From the NCBI RefSeq assembly GCF_900996245.1, contig NZ_CAAJGK010000118.1:186001-250000 (forward strand): a DNA stretch of 64,000 nt, given 5' to 3'. Each line of letters starts with the position of its first letter. Positions within the stretch are counted from its first letter, which is position 1. The position numbers and the translations under genes are program-made. This document shows, one piece after another, positions 17,217 through 26,175 of this stretch. Source of the stretch: Paraburkholderia sp. BCC1886. GTDB lineage: Bacteria > Pseudomonadota > Gammaproteobacteria > Burkholderiales > Burkholderiaceae. The notes under the pieces are model-generated. The model was not told the origin of the DNA, made no database searches, and saw only the letters and a program-made list of their open reading frames with translations.

Positions 17217-17966
17217 ATGTCTTCTCAACGTTTCACAGGAAAGGTCGCGTTCGTCTCAGGTGGCGCACGCGGTTTGGGTGCATCGCATAGCAAACGCTTC
17301 GTGGCCGAAGGTGGCCGCGTGGTCATCGGCGATATCCTCGATGAACAGGGCGAAGCGCTCGTGCGCGTACTCGGCAGTGCGGCGCGCTTCGTTCATCTCG
17401 ACGTCACCGACGAGTCATCGTGGCGAGATGCGCGGAGCGCCGCCGAAGCCGCGTTCGGCCCTGTCTCGATCCTGGTCAACAACGCAGGCATCCAGAAATT
17501 GGGTTCGACACTGGACTCGACGCTCGAAGACTTCGACGCCGTCGTCAAGGTCAATCTGAACGGTACCTTCCTCGGAACCAAGACGATCGCACCTTCACTG
17601 ATCGAAGCGGGCGGCGGCAGTATCATCAACGTATCGTCGATTGCGGGAATGCTGGGACTGCCCAATACCGTCGGATATGTCGCTGCGAAATGGGCGGTTC
17701 GCGGACTGACGAAGGCTTCGGCACTCGAACTCGGTCCGCACCACATTCGTGTCAATTCAATCCATCCCGGCCGGATTGTCACCGATCTGACCGCGGGCCT
17801 GAGCAGCCCGATCCGCCCCAACCAGTTGATCAAGGAACCCGGCCGGCCCGAAGACGTGACGAATCTCGTCGCGTTTCTGGCAAGCGACGAATCGCGCTTT
17901 AGCACCGGCTGCGAGTTCATCGTGGATGGAGGCCGTTACGTGGGCGAGAACGAACCCGTTCTCTGA
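17217..17966 (+). CDS. SDR family oxidoreductase (hydroxysteroid/glucose dehydrogenase type)
   Basis: A 249-residue classical short-chain dehydrogenase: SGGARGLGAS (about 15-24), a DILDEQ segment after the second strand (acidic, so NAD is likely), NNAG near 86-89, Ser in NVSSIAGM and Tyr-Lys in YVAAK. The ending CEFIVDGGRYVG is typical. It is set apart from the preceding operon by 82 bases holding a hairpin and a tandem repeat, so its expression may differ. It probably oxidises or reduces a ring or side-chain alcohol in the same pathway. It is clearly distinct from the SDR at 14435. Confidence 0.9.
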   Translation: MSSQRFTGKVAFVSGGARGLGASHSKRFVAEGGRVVIGDILDEQGEALVRVLGSAARFVHLDVTDESSWRDARSAAEAAFGPVSILVNNAGIQKLGSTLDSTLEDFDAVVKVNLNGTFLGTKTIAPSLIEAGGGSIINVSSIAGMLGLPNTVGYVAAKWAVRGLTKASALELGPHHIRVNSIHPGRIVTDLTAGLSSPIRPNQLIKEPGRPEDVTNLVAFLASDESRFSTGCEFIVDGGRYVGENEPVL

Positions 17967-18024
17967 GGCTTTGTTGCGATCCGACGGATGTTTTCCGACA
18001 ACCGTCACGACTTGCCGTAGTGCC

Positions 18025-18160
18025 GTTTCACTTTTGGTGACTTGACCATGCCTGTCTTCGAGGAGCCTTTCAGGACCGTCGAATGGGTCTTTGCCTGAGA
18101 AAATAAGTTCCGCCGTCTGTTGCGCCGCTTCAAACACATCAGTGAGCTGCACTACGCCAG
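18025..18160 (+). pseudogene. IS5-type transposase 3' remnant
   Basis: On the plus strand from about 18057 one frame reads FEEPFRTVEWVFA, then a stop (TGA at 18095-18097 where the family has Trp), then ENKFRRLLRRFKHISELHY. This is the C-terminal signature of IS5-group DDE transposases (RTVERVFAWEDKF...RF...HY). Continuation and upstream parts are unrecognisable, and no full inverted repeats are seen. It marks an old insertion between the catabolic block and the LysR gene. The rest of the 298-base gap (17967-18264) shows nothing else. Confidence 0.55.
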
Positions 18161-18264
18161 ACGAGCAGTCCAGTCCGCGCCGTGTTTCGCAGCGCCCGGA
18201 AATGCCGTGTCGCAGCAGTCCGGCGGACTGCCCGTTGAAGCATTGGTAATGCTCTTCGTCCAGG

Positions 18265-19179
18265 TTAGACGCTGTCTCTAAAAATCGCAGTTCCGCGCGC
18301 GTAATCGAGCCAGGCCTGCACAGCCGTCGAAAATCGCCGTCCAGCGCGCACAAACAGCTGCGCGCTGGCACTTTCGAATACTTCATTCGTCGTGCGTCGG
18401 GCAATCAGAGTACCAGCGCTCACAGCGTGCTCGACGGCGAATTCCGACAGGAACGTCACACCGAGTCCAACCGTCACATACTGCGTCAACGCCTCGATCG
18501 AGTTAGCCGTGAAGGCAGCGGTAAGCCGCGTGCTGTCCACGACCTGGGCCTGCTGTATGAGGGCACCCAGGCCCGTGCCAACCCGCGCCACCGCAATTGG
18601 ATATCCGGCCACTGCCGAAAGCGGTACACGACCGGTGAGTCTCGCCAGAGGGTGACCTTTAGCCGCGATCAGACAGAGCGGCTGCCGGCGTTCATGAACC
18701 ACACGTATTGCCGGATGTGCAGGTGGGCAAAGCGTCAGCCCGATGTGCGCACGATCGTCGACGACCCGCGCCACCGCATCGTCGGCTCCCGTCGTCTCCA
18801 GATGTACCTGCACGCCAGGATAGCGCGCGCAGAAACCGTGCATCACCTTCACCATCAACTCGCCGATAAATCCTTCGCCGGTCACGATCGAGACCTCGCC
18901 GCGTTCGAGTCCGCGCAGTTCATCAAGCCGCAGGCGTAGCGTGTCTTCCGCCACGCGTCGTTCGTCATAGGTCTCCAGCACGAGCCGCCCGGCGTCGGTC
19001 GGTGTGACGCCGCGGCCACGCCGCTCGACCAATGCAACGTTTAGTTCTTTTTCCAGCAACTGGATCTGGCGGCTAATAACCGAAGCCTCGACATCCAGTC
19101 GATCCGCCGCTGCGCGCATCGAGCCGGCGGTGACTGCTTCATGGAAATAATGCAAGCGGCGTTCGTTCAATCCGGACAT
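18265..19179 (-). CDS. LysR family transcriptional regulator
   Basis: A 304-residue LysR regulator. The N-terminal helix-turn-helix (about 5-65, with FHEAVTAGSMRAAADRLDVEA and ISRQIQLLEKELNVALVER) is followed by an effector domain with EVSIVTGEGFIGEL and the conserved GLGVTFL. It is divergent from the MFS permease at 19371 across a 191-base gap with a perfect dyad fitting a LysR box. It most likely controls the permease-peptidase-porin group and itself. The effector is unknown. Confidence 0.92.
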   Translation of the reverse strand: MSGLNERRLHYFHEAVTAGSMRAAADRLDVEASVISRQIQLLEKELNVALVERRGRGVTPTDAGRLVLETYDERRVAEDTLRLRLDELRGLERGEVSIVTGEGFIGELMVKVMHGFCARYPGVQVHLETTGADDAVARVVDDRAHIGLTLCPPAHPAIRVVHERRQPLCLIAAKGHPLARLTGRVPLSAVAGYPIAVARVGTGLGALIQQAQVVDSTRLTAAFTANSIEALTQYVTVGLGVTFLSEFAVEHAVSAGTLIARRTTNEVFESASAQLFVRAGRRFSTAVQAWLDYARGTAIFRDSV

Positions 19180-19226
19180 CCAAAACTCCTTCGATACAAG
19201 ATTTACCCGACGTCACCGCGATGAGC

Positions 19227-19243
19227 GTTGACTTAACGTCAAC
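19227..19243. promoter_or_regulatory. Candidate LysR operator
   Basis: A perfect dyad, GTTGACTTAACGTCAAC (6-bp arms, 5-bp spacer), lies in the divergent region between the LysR gene and the MFS gene. It contains the T-N11-A pattern of LysR-type binding sites (T19229, A19241). It is 48 bases from the LysR start and 128 from the MFS start, a usual place for an autoregulatory site. Confidence 0.6.
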
Positions 19244-19370
19244 GAACTTTTACAAAAATCTGCATTGATTGCAACATATCGGCTAATGAAACTGGGCATA
19301 CGCGTTCGGTAAAACCCAGCGACCTGATTCCCGGCGGTCGCCAGATAACCCGTGCATAACCGAGATCAGC

Positions 19371-20690
19371 ATGTCATTACCCTCTGTACCCTCTGTCGCA
19401 CCAATGGACACACCCGTCATCCAGCAGACCCCCGACGTTGATTCCCTCTATCGGCGGATCGGCTGGCGACTACTGCCGCTGCTCGCGCTGTCCTACATGC
19501 TCGCCTACATGGATCGCGTGAATATCAGCTTCGCGAAAGCGCACATGCAGACTCAACTTGGACTGAGCGAATCGGTCTATGGCTTCGCCGCAGGTGTCTT
19601 CTTCGTGGGCTATGTCATTTTCGAAGTGCCGAGCAACCTGCTGCTTGCGAAGATCGGGGCGCGGCGAACGCTCTCGCGCATCATGGTGCTGTGGGGAGTC
19701 GCCGCCGTGTCGATGCTGTTCGTGCACGAGGCGCATACGTTTTATGTGTTGCGTTTTCTGCTTGGTGCATTCGAAGCCGGCTTCGGTCCAGGCCTGCTGT
19801 TCTACCTCACGCTCTGGTACGGGCCCGAACGCAGGGCGCGCGTGATGGCGTATCTGCTACTGGCGTCGCCCGTCGCGGGCATCATCGGTGGCCCGCTGTC
19901 GACTATCGTGATGAGTGCGCTCGACGGCACCGCTGGGCTCGCGGGCTGGCAGTGGCTTTTCCTTGTCGAGGGGGCGCCGTGCGTGCTGATCGGCGTGCTG
20001 CTGTTCTTCATTCTCGATGATGGCCCGCAAATGGCCAAATGGCTCGACGAGGCCGAAAAACAGGTGGTGGCTCAGCATGTTGGCGCCGGCGGCCCCTCAC
20101 GTCATCGCGGACTATCCGGCGTCGTGCGGGACTGGCGCGTCTACGCGTTGTCTTTCAGTTACTTCTGCATGATCAGTGGACTTTACGCGGTCAGTTTCTG
20201 GCTGCCGACACTGCTGCGAAACGCAGGGGTCAAACAACCGCTCGCTATCGGCCTGCTCGCCGCGCTGCCGTACATTGCTGCCGTCGTCACGATGGTGGCA
20301 GTCGCCGCGCACTCGGATCGCTCCGGTGAGCAGCGTTGGCATAGCGCGATCAGTTGCCTGGTTGCTGCGGCGATGCTCTTCGTCACGGCGTCGAACCTTT
20401 ACGACGTCCGCATCGCGCTGCCCGCGCTGGTCGTCGCCACGGGTGCTATCTACGCCGGTTACTCCGTTTTCTGGGCGATCCCCGGCAATTATCTGAAAGG
20501 CCCGGCCGCCGCAGGCGGTATGGCATTCATCAACAGTGTCGGACTGATCGGCGGCTTTGTCAGTCCACTGATCATCGGCAGCATCAAGGACGCGACCGGC
20601 TCATTGCAAGCGGGTCTCTCCGTGATCGCGGCGCTCATCGCTCTTGGCGCGATCGCGCTTGCGTGCAACCGGGTCCCGATCGACCGGTGA
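19371..20690 (+). CDS. MFS transporter, anion:cation symporter (ACS) family
   Basis: A 439-residue permease with 12 predicted membrane segments. The ACS signature is clear: MDRVNISFAKAHMQTQLGLS after the first segment, then VGYVIFEVPSNLLLAKIGAR. Relatives import organic acids such as tartrate, hydroxyphenylacetate, galactarate and phthalate. A weak in-frame ATG alternative at 19404 would shorten the N-terminus. The gene begins a likely three-gene unit with the M81 peptidase 46 bases downstream and the porin after that. Confidence 0.9.
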   Translation: MSLPSVPSVAPMDTPVIQQTPDVDSLYRRIGWRLLPLLALSYMLAYMDRVNISFAKAHMQTQLGLSESVYGFAAGVFFVGYVIFEVPSNLLLAKIGARRTLSRIMVLWGVAAVSMLFVHEAHTFYVLRFLLGAFEAGFGPGLLFYLTLWYGPERRARVMAYLLLASPVAGIIGGPLSTIVMSALDGTAGLAGWQWLFLVEGAPCVLIGVLLFFILDDGPQMAKWLDEAEKQVVAQHVGAGGPSRHRGLSGVVRDWRVYALSFSYFCMISGLYAVSFWLPTLLRNAGVKQPLAIGLLAALPYIAAVVTMVAVAAHSDRSGEQRWHSAISCLVAAAMLFVTASNLYDVRIALPALVVATGAIYAGYSVFWAIPGNYLKGPAAAGGMAFINSVGLIGGFVSPLIIGSIKDATGSLQAGLSVIAALIALGAIALACNRVPIDR

Positions 20691-20736
20691 TCTTTGCCAC
20701 TCCCAATCCCTTCTTTCATCGCAACACAGGATAGAC

Positions 20737-22191
20737 ATGCGTGTATTTTCTGGCGCGCTCGCCACCGAAACCAATACCTTCGGCCCAATGCCGACCGGCA
20801 TCGCATCGTTTCATGAACGAGCCTATTTTCATGCAGGTGAACATCCTGACGCGATGCAGATGCACAGCGGCCCGTTATGGGCGGCGCGCACCATCGGTAG
20901 AAAACGCGGCTGGACCCTGATTGAGGGGATGGTAGCGGCGGCCGTCCCCAACGGGCTCATCACGCGTCACGCGTATGAAACGTTGCGCAACGAGTTGCTC
21001 GACGATCTGCGTCGCTCATTGCCTGTCGACATCGTCCTGCTCGGTTTGCATGGAGCGATGGTGGCCGATGGGTATGACGACTGCGAGGGGGACCTGCTGG
21101 AACGGATACGCGAGATCGTCGGCGTGCAAACCGTGATCGGTGCAACGCTCGACTCACATACGCACCTCTCCGAGCGCATGACGCAGAACGCGGACATGCT
21201 GATCTGGTGGAAGGAATATCCGCACACCGATATTCTTGAGCGGGCAATTGAACTGGTGGAGCTATGTGCCGAGATCCGTGAAGGGCGCGTGCGGCCACGC
21301 GCCGCCGTCGCGGATACGGGAATGATCGTGCAATTGCATACGACACGCTCTCCCGCACGCGATTTCGTCGCCAGGGCGACAGAACTGGAAGGACGCCCGG
21401 ACGTACTATCGGTCTCGATCGTGCATGGGTTCGCGTGGGGCGATACACCCGACATGGGAACCAAGGTGGTGGTCTACACCGACGAGAATCTCGACCGCGA
21501 CGGAGAGACCGGACGCAAGCTTGCACGCGCCCTCGCCAGCGACTTGTGGGATGCTCGGGAGCAGTTCGACGTGACCCTGACCGGGATCGAAGCAGCACTG
21601 CATATCGCCTCGGTCACCCCGGGCACCGTCGTGCTCGCAGACGGCGCGGACAACGCGGGAGGCGGCGCATCGAGCGATTCGACCTACCTGCTGCGCGCGC
21701 TGTTCGCGCGAGGCCTACGCGATGCGTGCGTCGGTCCATTGTGGGATGCAGGTGCGGTGCGGCTCGCATTCGACGCAGGCGCTGGCGCGCGCCTGCCTCT
21801 CAGAATCGGCGGCAAGATCGGCCCGCTTTCGGGCGATCCCATCGACGCGGTCTGGACAGTACGGGCGCTCAAGTCCGACATGGTAATGACCGGACTGGCC
21901 GGTACGCCCGCGAAGCTCGGCGATTGCGCTTTGATCGAAAGCGCGGGCGTCGAAGTCGTCCTCACCAGCATCCGCTGTCAGGCGTTTGGTCTCGACCTGT
22001 TCACGCAGCTTGGCTGCGACCCGTCGACACGGCGTTATGTCGTGCTCAAATCCTCGCAACACTTCTACGCGGCTTACGCACCGATCGCGAGCCGGGTGAT
22101 TTACGTGACCGCGCCCGGCGTCAACGCGCACGATTTGTCGACCCTGCCGTACCACAAGATCGCACGCCCGAAATGGCCGCTCGATCGTTGA
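20737..22191 (+). CDS. M81 family metallopeptidase (MlrC-like)
   Basis: A 484-residue protein of the M81 family, named after microcystinase C (MlrC). It starts MRVFSGALATETNTF, typical of the family, with ACAGG upstream; longer frames overlap the permease. Candidate zinc ligands are Asp and His in TLDSHTHLSERM (about 139-150) and His in WKEYPHTD (about 164-171). The C-terminal domain has the conserved DGADNAGGGASSDST. There is no signal peptide, so it acts in the cytoplasm. Most M81 proteins in soil bacteria have unknown small substrates. The neighbouring permease suggests it hydrolyses the imported compound, perhaps an amide or short peptide-like molecule. Confidence 0.88.
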   Translation: MRVFSGALATETNTFGPMPTGIASFHERAYFHAGEHPDAMQMHSGPLWAARTIGRKRGWTLIEGMVAAAVPNGLITRHAYETLRNELLDDLRRSLPVDIVLLGLHGAMVADGYDDCEGDLLERIREIVGVQTVIGATLDSHTHLSERMTQNADMLIWWKEYPHTDILERAIELVELCAEIREGRVRPRAAVADTGMIVQLHTTRSPARDFVARATELEGRPDVLSVSIVHGFAWGDTPDMGTKVVVYTDENLDRDGETGRKLARALASDLWDAREQFDVTLTGIEAALHIASVTPGTVVLADGADNAGGGASSDSTYLLRALFARGLRDACVGPLWDAGAVRLAFDAGAGARLPLRIGGKIGPLSGDPIDAVWTVRALKSDMVMTGLAGTPAKLGDCALIESAGVEVVLTSIRCQAFGLDLFTQLGCDPSTRRYVVLKSSQHFYAAYAPIASRVIYVTAPGVNAHDLSTLPYHKIARPKWPLDR

Positions 22192-22257
22192 CGGTCATTG
22201 TCGGCGCGGCATATCGCAACGAGAACGACTGAAGCTTTCACATCCGGAGATCCAGCA

Positions 22258-23442
22258 ATGAAAATGATCCATCGAGCCTTTGTGCTCGCATGGAGCGGCG
22301 CAGTGTTGTCTGCGCACGCTCAAAGCAACGTAACCCTTTACGGTCTGGTTGATGTCGGTTTCACCTATAACCAGAACAGCGGCGGCCATCAGCAGTTCTC
22401 GCAGACGGGGGGTGCAGGCGCAGGCAGCCGGGTTGGATTTCGCGGCTCAGAGGACCTCGGCGCAGGACTCTCGAGCGTGTTCGTGCTCGAAAACGGCTTC
22501 TCCCCTGCCAACGGGAAACTGTCACAGGGCGGTGCGCTCTTTGGCCGGCAGGCTTACGTTGGCTTTAGCAGCACGCGCTATGGTGCATTGACGTTCGGCC
22601 ATCAATACTCAACCGTCTATGACATCGTGAGTCCTCTCTCGTCTGGCGCGGCGTGGGCAGCAACGGGGGCCGGCTATGGCACGCACGCGGGCGACGTTGA
22701 CAATGTCGACAGCTTCAACCGGCTGAATAACACGATCAAATATGTCAGTCCAACACTACGTGGCTTCATATTTGAAGGTCTCTATGGACTCGGTGGAGTT
22801 GCGGGTGACATGACGCGTAACCAGGTCTGGACTGTCTCCGCAGCCTATGCGAACGGTCCGGTAAAAGCCGCCGCGGGTTATGTCGTGGCGAATCAGCCAA
22901 ACTTCTCGTTCTGGGGTAGCAAGCCGTCCGATAGCGCGACTGCCAACAATTTCACGTCTCCAATCCTTGCCGGGTTCGCAACTGCGCATCAGCAACGCAT
23001 CTTCACGGCGGGTGCGTCCTACCAGGTAAGCGCTTTGACCCTCGGCGCCTTTTACAGCCGGGTGCAATTCGCCGACCTGGGCTCGACGCCAGTCGGTGGT
23101 CTCACCGCCGCGGAAAATGCCTATCGCGGCTCGGCTGTATTCAACACCTACGAAGTTAATGCACGCTATCAGGTGACGCCATCGTTATTCTTCGCCACGG
23201 CCTACAACCTGACTCGGGGCGGTTCACTGACGGACAAATCAGGCGCCACCTACCAGCAGATCAATGCCGGCGCCGACTACTTCCTGTCCAAACGCACTGA
23301 TATTTATGCCGATGCGATTCTGCAGCGCGCGGCAGGGGTGAACTCGACTGGTGCGCGCGCGACGGCAGCGATCAGCAACGTCACACCGTCATCGACTCCC
23401 AACCAGATAGTTGGCGTGCTAGGTCTGAGGACCAGGTTCTGA
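22258..23442 (+). CDS. Gram-negative porin (OmpC-like, Burkholderiales type)
   Basis: A 394-residue outer-membrane trimeric porin. A signal peptide cleaved about residue 21 (SAHA) is followed by the hallmark SNVTLYGLVDVGFTY. Beta strands with alternating aromatic residues run to the C-terminal phenylalanine (GLRTRF) needed for outer-membrane assembly. GSRVGFRGSEDLGAGL and FGRQAYVGFSS are typical of Burkholderia porins. CCGGAGA sits 10-16 bases before ATG 22258. Placed after the permease and peptidase genes, it probably supplies outer-membrane entry for the same compound. Confidence 0.93.
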   Translation: MKMIHRAFVLAWSGAVLSAHAQSNVTLYGLVDVGFTYNQNSGGHQQFSQTGGAGAGSRVGFRGSEDLGAGLSSVFVLENGFSPANGKLSQGGALFGRQAYVGFSSTRYGALTFGHQYSTVYDIVSPLSSGAAWAATGAGYGTHAGDVDNVDSFNRLNNTIKYVSPTLRGFIFEGLYGLGGVAGDMTRNQVWTVSAAYANGPVKAAAGYVVANQPNFSFWGSKPSDSATANNFTSPILAGFATAHQQRIFTAGASYQVSALTLGAFYSRVQFADLGSTPVGGLTAAENAYRGSAVFNTYEVNARYQVTPSLFFATAYNLTRGGSLTDKSGATYQQINAGADYFLSKRTDIYADAILQRAAGVNSTGARATAAISNVTPSSTPNQIVGVLGLRTRF

Positions 23443-23664
23443 CTTCGCCCAAAGTGGTCCGACCGCGGCGTCACCGCGCGGCTAACATGGGCCGACCGTC
23501 GATGTCGCAGTCGCGACGCCTGTCGATTGCCGGGCGCCATCGCTCGTCTTGACCATCAGGCGTGTGGCGTGTCTTTCGCACGAAATCGAGATCATGACCT
23601 TCGACACGGTCGTGCTGGGCGGCGGCATCGACGACCTTCATCCCAAGCGGCACTGAACACGCAC

Positions 23665-23685
23665 GACAGCCTCGGAGACTACTCA
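23665..23685 (+). promoter_or_regulatory. Repeated island element, copy 1 (variant)
   Basis: GACAGCC followed by TCGGAGACTACTCA, one base different from the other four copies in the core. It lies between the convergent 3' ends of the porin and P-type ATPase genes, so no annotated start lies next to it. The remainder of the 255-base gap (23443-23697) holds no convincing gene. Confidence 0.65.
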
Positions 23686-23697
23686 CGCCCCTGCTTG

Positions 23698-26070
23698 CTA
23701 CGCAATATTCAGGTATCTGCAGAGGGGCATCTTCAACGCGTTCAGCGCAACCGAAAATACGATTGCCGCCACCAGCGCGCAGGCGACCACTACGCCGGAA
23801 ATCGGCAGCATGGCAATCCCATCTGTCGCGAGAATCGACGCGATGAGAATGTCCGCCAGAGACGACACGACCAGCCAGCGGCTTGGGCGCGTGCCCCACA
23901 TTGTCCGGCGGTTACGGATGGCATAGAGCGTTGCCTGACTGCCGAACACCAGAAGAACGAACGTGAGTGTGCGCAACCCGTCTATCCCGAGATGAAGACC
24001 ATAGTGACCAATGGCCATGCCGCCGCCGCAAAACGCGAGCAATGCCATGCCGAGCGCGATGCCTGCCAGTGTGAGGTTGCCGATATTCCATGCATTTGGG
24101 GTCGGCGACGGATCGACGTTATCGGTAGTCAACGACATCGCAAGAAAGTCGCCCGCGATCATCAGGATCACCATCAGGAGCGGAGTGAGCACGGCCTGTC
24201 CGGTGATCACCAGCCCGATCACGAGCAGCATCGAGGTGACGATTTTCTTGAGGATTGAATTGAGCGTATAGGTCTGAATGCGCTGAAACGTGGCCCGCCC
24301 TTCCCTGACGGCCGCTACGATCCCCGCGAGGCCCGGCTCGGTCAGCACCATGCCGGCGGCCGATTTGGCGACGTCGGTTGCCGTCGAGACAGCAATGCCG
24401 ATCTGTGCCTGGCTAAGCGCGGGCGCATCGTTCGCGCCGTCGCCGCACATCCCGACAACGTGACCACCCTGCTGAAACGCCTCGACGAGTTTGTATTTGT
24501 CCTCGGGTAGCACGCCAGCGAACACCGCATAGGCCTCAGGCCGGATGTCGGCTGGGAGTGCGCCTGGGGGACACGTTGCACCGTCGAGTCCCACCGCATG
24601 CGCAACGATGGCGGCGGTGGCGGGCGCGTCACCCGTCACCATCGTGACCCGTACGCCAAGAGCATGCAATTCGGTCACCAGCGCGGCAGAATCATCGCGC
24701 GGCGGGTCGCTGAGCGCGATGAGCCCGGCGAGCTTCATTGCAGAGGGGACGCCGGTTGCCACCGCTAACACCCGAAAGCCTTTCTCCTCCAGTTCGCCTG
24801 CCTGCACTGCAGCCGCCGGCGAAGGCTCGGCGAGCGCGGCAATGACAGCGAATGCACCCTTCACGATCCTCGTCGTCGCGCCAGTCGGGTCGATGACGTC
24901 TGCTTCTGACATCTTTTTAGCCGGATCGAATGGCGTAAAGCCAGTGAGCTTCAATCCACTTGCCGCGATCCCGGCCAGACCGGCCGCCCGTATCGAACTG
25001 TCGACCGGATCCTGGCCTCCTTCTGCGCTCGACAACGCCGCCAACAGGCGAACATGCGCCTCGTCGAATCCAGAACCTGGCCAGACCGCGGTCACGGTAA
25101 GTGCGTTGCGCGTTAGGGTGCCGGTCTTGTCGGCGCACAGGATATCCATGGTCCCGGCCTCATCCACGGCGCTCAGTCGAGTCGACAGGACGCCGCGGGC
25201 GGCCAGCGCGCGCGCGCCGAGCGCGGCCGACAACGTAAACGTCGCGGGTAGCGCAACGGGAATCGAGGCCAGCACGGCGGTGAGCACCAGCGGGACGATC
25301 TCCGCGAACGGAATTCGCAAATACAGGGCACCGCCGATCAACATCAGGATGACGACGCCGCTGAACAGGGCGAGGTTGCGCACGACCAGCAATACGGCCT
25401 TCTGCTGTGAACTCACGACGTGCGCGGTGCGCACCAGTTCGGCCGTGCGACCGAAACGCGTGTGGGTACCTGTCGCCGTCACAACGGCAACGGCCGCGCC
25501 GCGGCGCACCAGCGCGCCGGCAAAAGTCTGTGTGCCTGCGGTCGCTTCGATCGGCACCGATTCGCCGGTGAGCATCGAATGATCGAGCAGTGCGTTGCCT
25601 GACAGCAGCCGCAAATCCGCCGCGACGATGCCTCCGAGCGAAAGGTCGACGATATCGCCCGGCACGAGCTCAGCGGCGGCAACGCTTGACCATATGCCGT
25701 CACGGCAAACCGACGCGTTCAATGCAAGGCGCGATTTCAGCGCCGCCAGAGTGGCCTGTGCCCGGCTTTCCTGAAACAACCCAAGCACGGCGTTGAACAC
25801 CAGCAGCCCGGCGATGATGCCTGCCTCGACGTACTTGCCCAGCACCAGTTGAAGGACGATCGCCGCTTCGAGCATCCACGGCACGGGGGACCAGAATTTG
25901 CCGATGGCCGTGCGCACAGGGTGCGCCGACGTATCGGGCATCGCGTTCGGACCGAATCTGGCAAGCCGTCGGCGCGCTTCATCGGCGCTTAGACCGCCAG
26001 CTGCGGATGCGTTATCGGCCGCCGTCCCATCGACTGGCGCTGCGGGTATGACCAGGGTCGTGTCGCTCAT
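23698..26070 (-). CDS. Plasma-membrane-type H+-ATPase (P3A P-type ATPase)
   Basis: A 790-residue cation-pumping ATPase. The actuator has LTGESVPIEA, the phosphorylation site is Asp314 in DKTGTLTRN, and the hinge has MCGDGANDAPALSQAQIGIAV. Membrane segment 6 reads MIAGDFLAMSLTTDNVDPSP, matching the plant/fungal proton pump pattern with its key Asp, so H+ is the likely ion. The short N-terminus lacks heavy-metal domains, which excludes the P1B type. ATG 26070 is preferred; GTG 26097 is an alternative. It is the last gene of a leftward run with adiC, adiA and a GH65 enzyme, so it probably helps keep cytoplasmic pH under acid or energy stress. Confidence 0.92.
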   Translation of the reverse strand: MSDTTLVIPAAPVDGTAADNASAAGGLSADEARRRLARFGPNAMPDTSAHPVRTAIGKFWSPVPWMLEAAIVLQLVLGKYVEAGIIAGLLVFNAVLGLFQESRAQATLAALKSRLALNASVCRDGIWSSVAAAELVPGDIVDLSLGGIVAADLRLLSGNALLDHSMLTGESVPIEATAGTQTFAGALVRRGAAVAVVTATGTHTRFGRTAELVRTAHVVSSQQKAVLLVVRNLALFSGVVILMLIGGALYLRIPFAEIVPLVLTAVLASIPVALPATFTLSAALGARALAARGVLSTRLSAVDEAGTMDILCADKTGTLTRNALTVTAVWPGSGFDEAHVRLLAALSSAEGGQDPVDSSIRAAGLAGIAASGLKLTGFTPFDPAKKMSEADVIDPTGATTRIVKGAFAVIAALAEPSPAAAVQAGELEEKGFRVLAVATGVPSAMKLAGLIALSDPPRDDSAALVTELHALGVRVTMVTGDAPATAAIVAHAVGLDGATCPPGALPADIRPEAYAVFAGVLPEDKYKLVEAFQQGGHVVGMCGDGANDAPALSQAQIGIAVSTATDVAKSAAGMVLTEPGLAGIVAAVREGRATFQRIQTYTLNSILKKIVTSMLLVIGLVITGQAVLTPLLMVILMIAGDFLAMSLTTDNVDPSPTPNAWNIGNLTLAGIALGMALLAFCGGGMAIGHYGLHLGIDGLRTLTFVLLVFGSQATLYAIRNRRTMWGTRPSRWLVVSSLADILIASILATDGIAMLPISGVVVACALVAAIVFSVALNALKMPLCRYLNIA

Positions 26071-26175
26071 GAGATCAGCCCGCGTCCGTCGGCCCACGAA
26101 GGACCGTGTTGTGACGAACTCGCCCGTGCTCGTGCATCAGGAATGGACGGCGACACGCTCAAGCCCGGGAACAGT

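Noticed and set aside
23593..23655. Short plus-strand frame beginning MTFDTVVLGGGIDDL, like the start of a flavin-binding oxidoreductase
   Set aside because: It ends after about 20 codons, nothing downstream continues the fold in any frame, and a glycine-rich match this short can arise by chance. It might be a gene remnant but cannot be supported.
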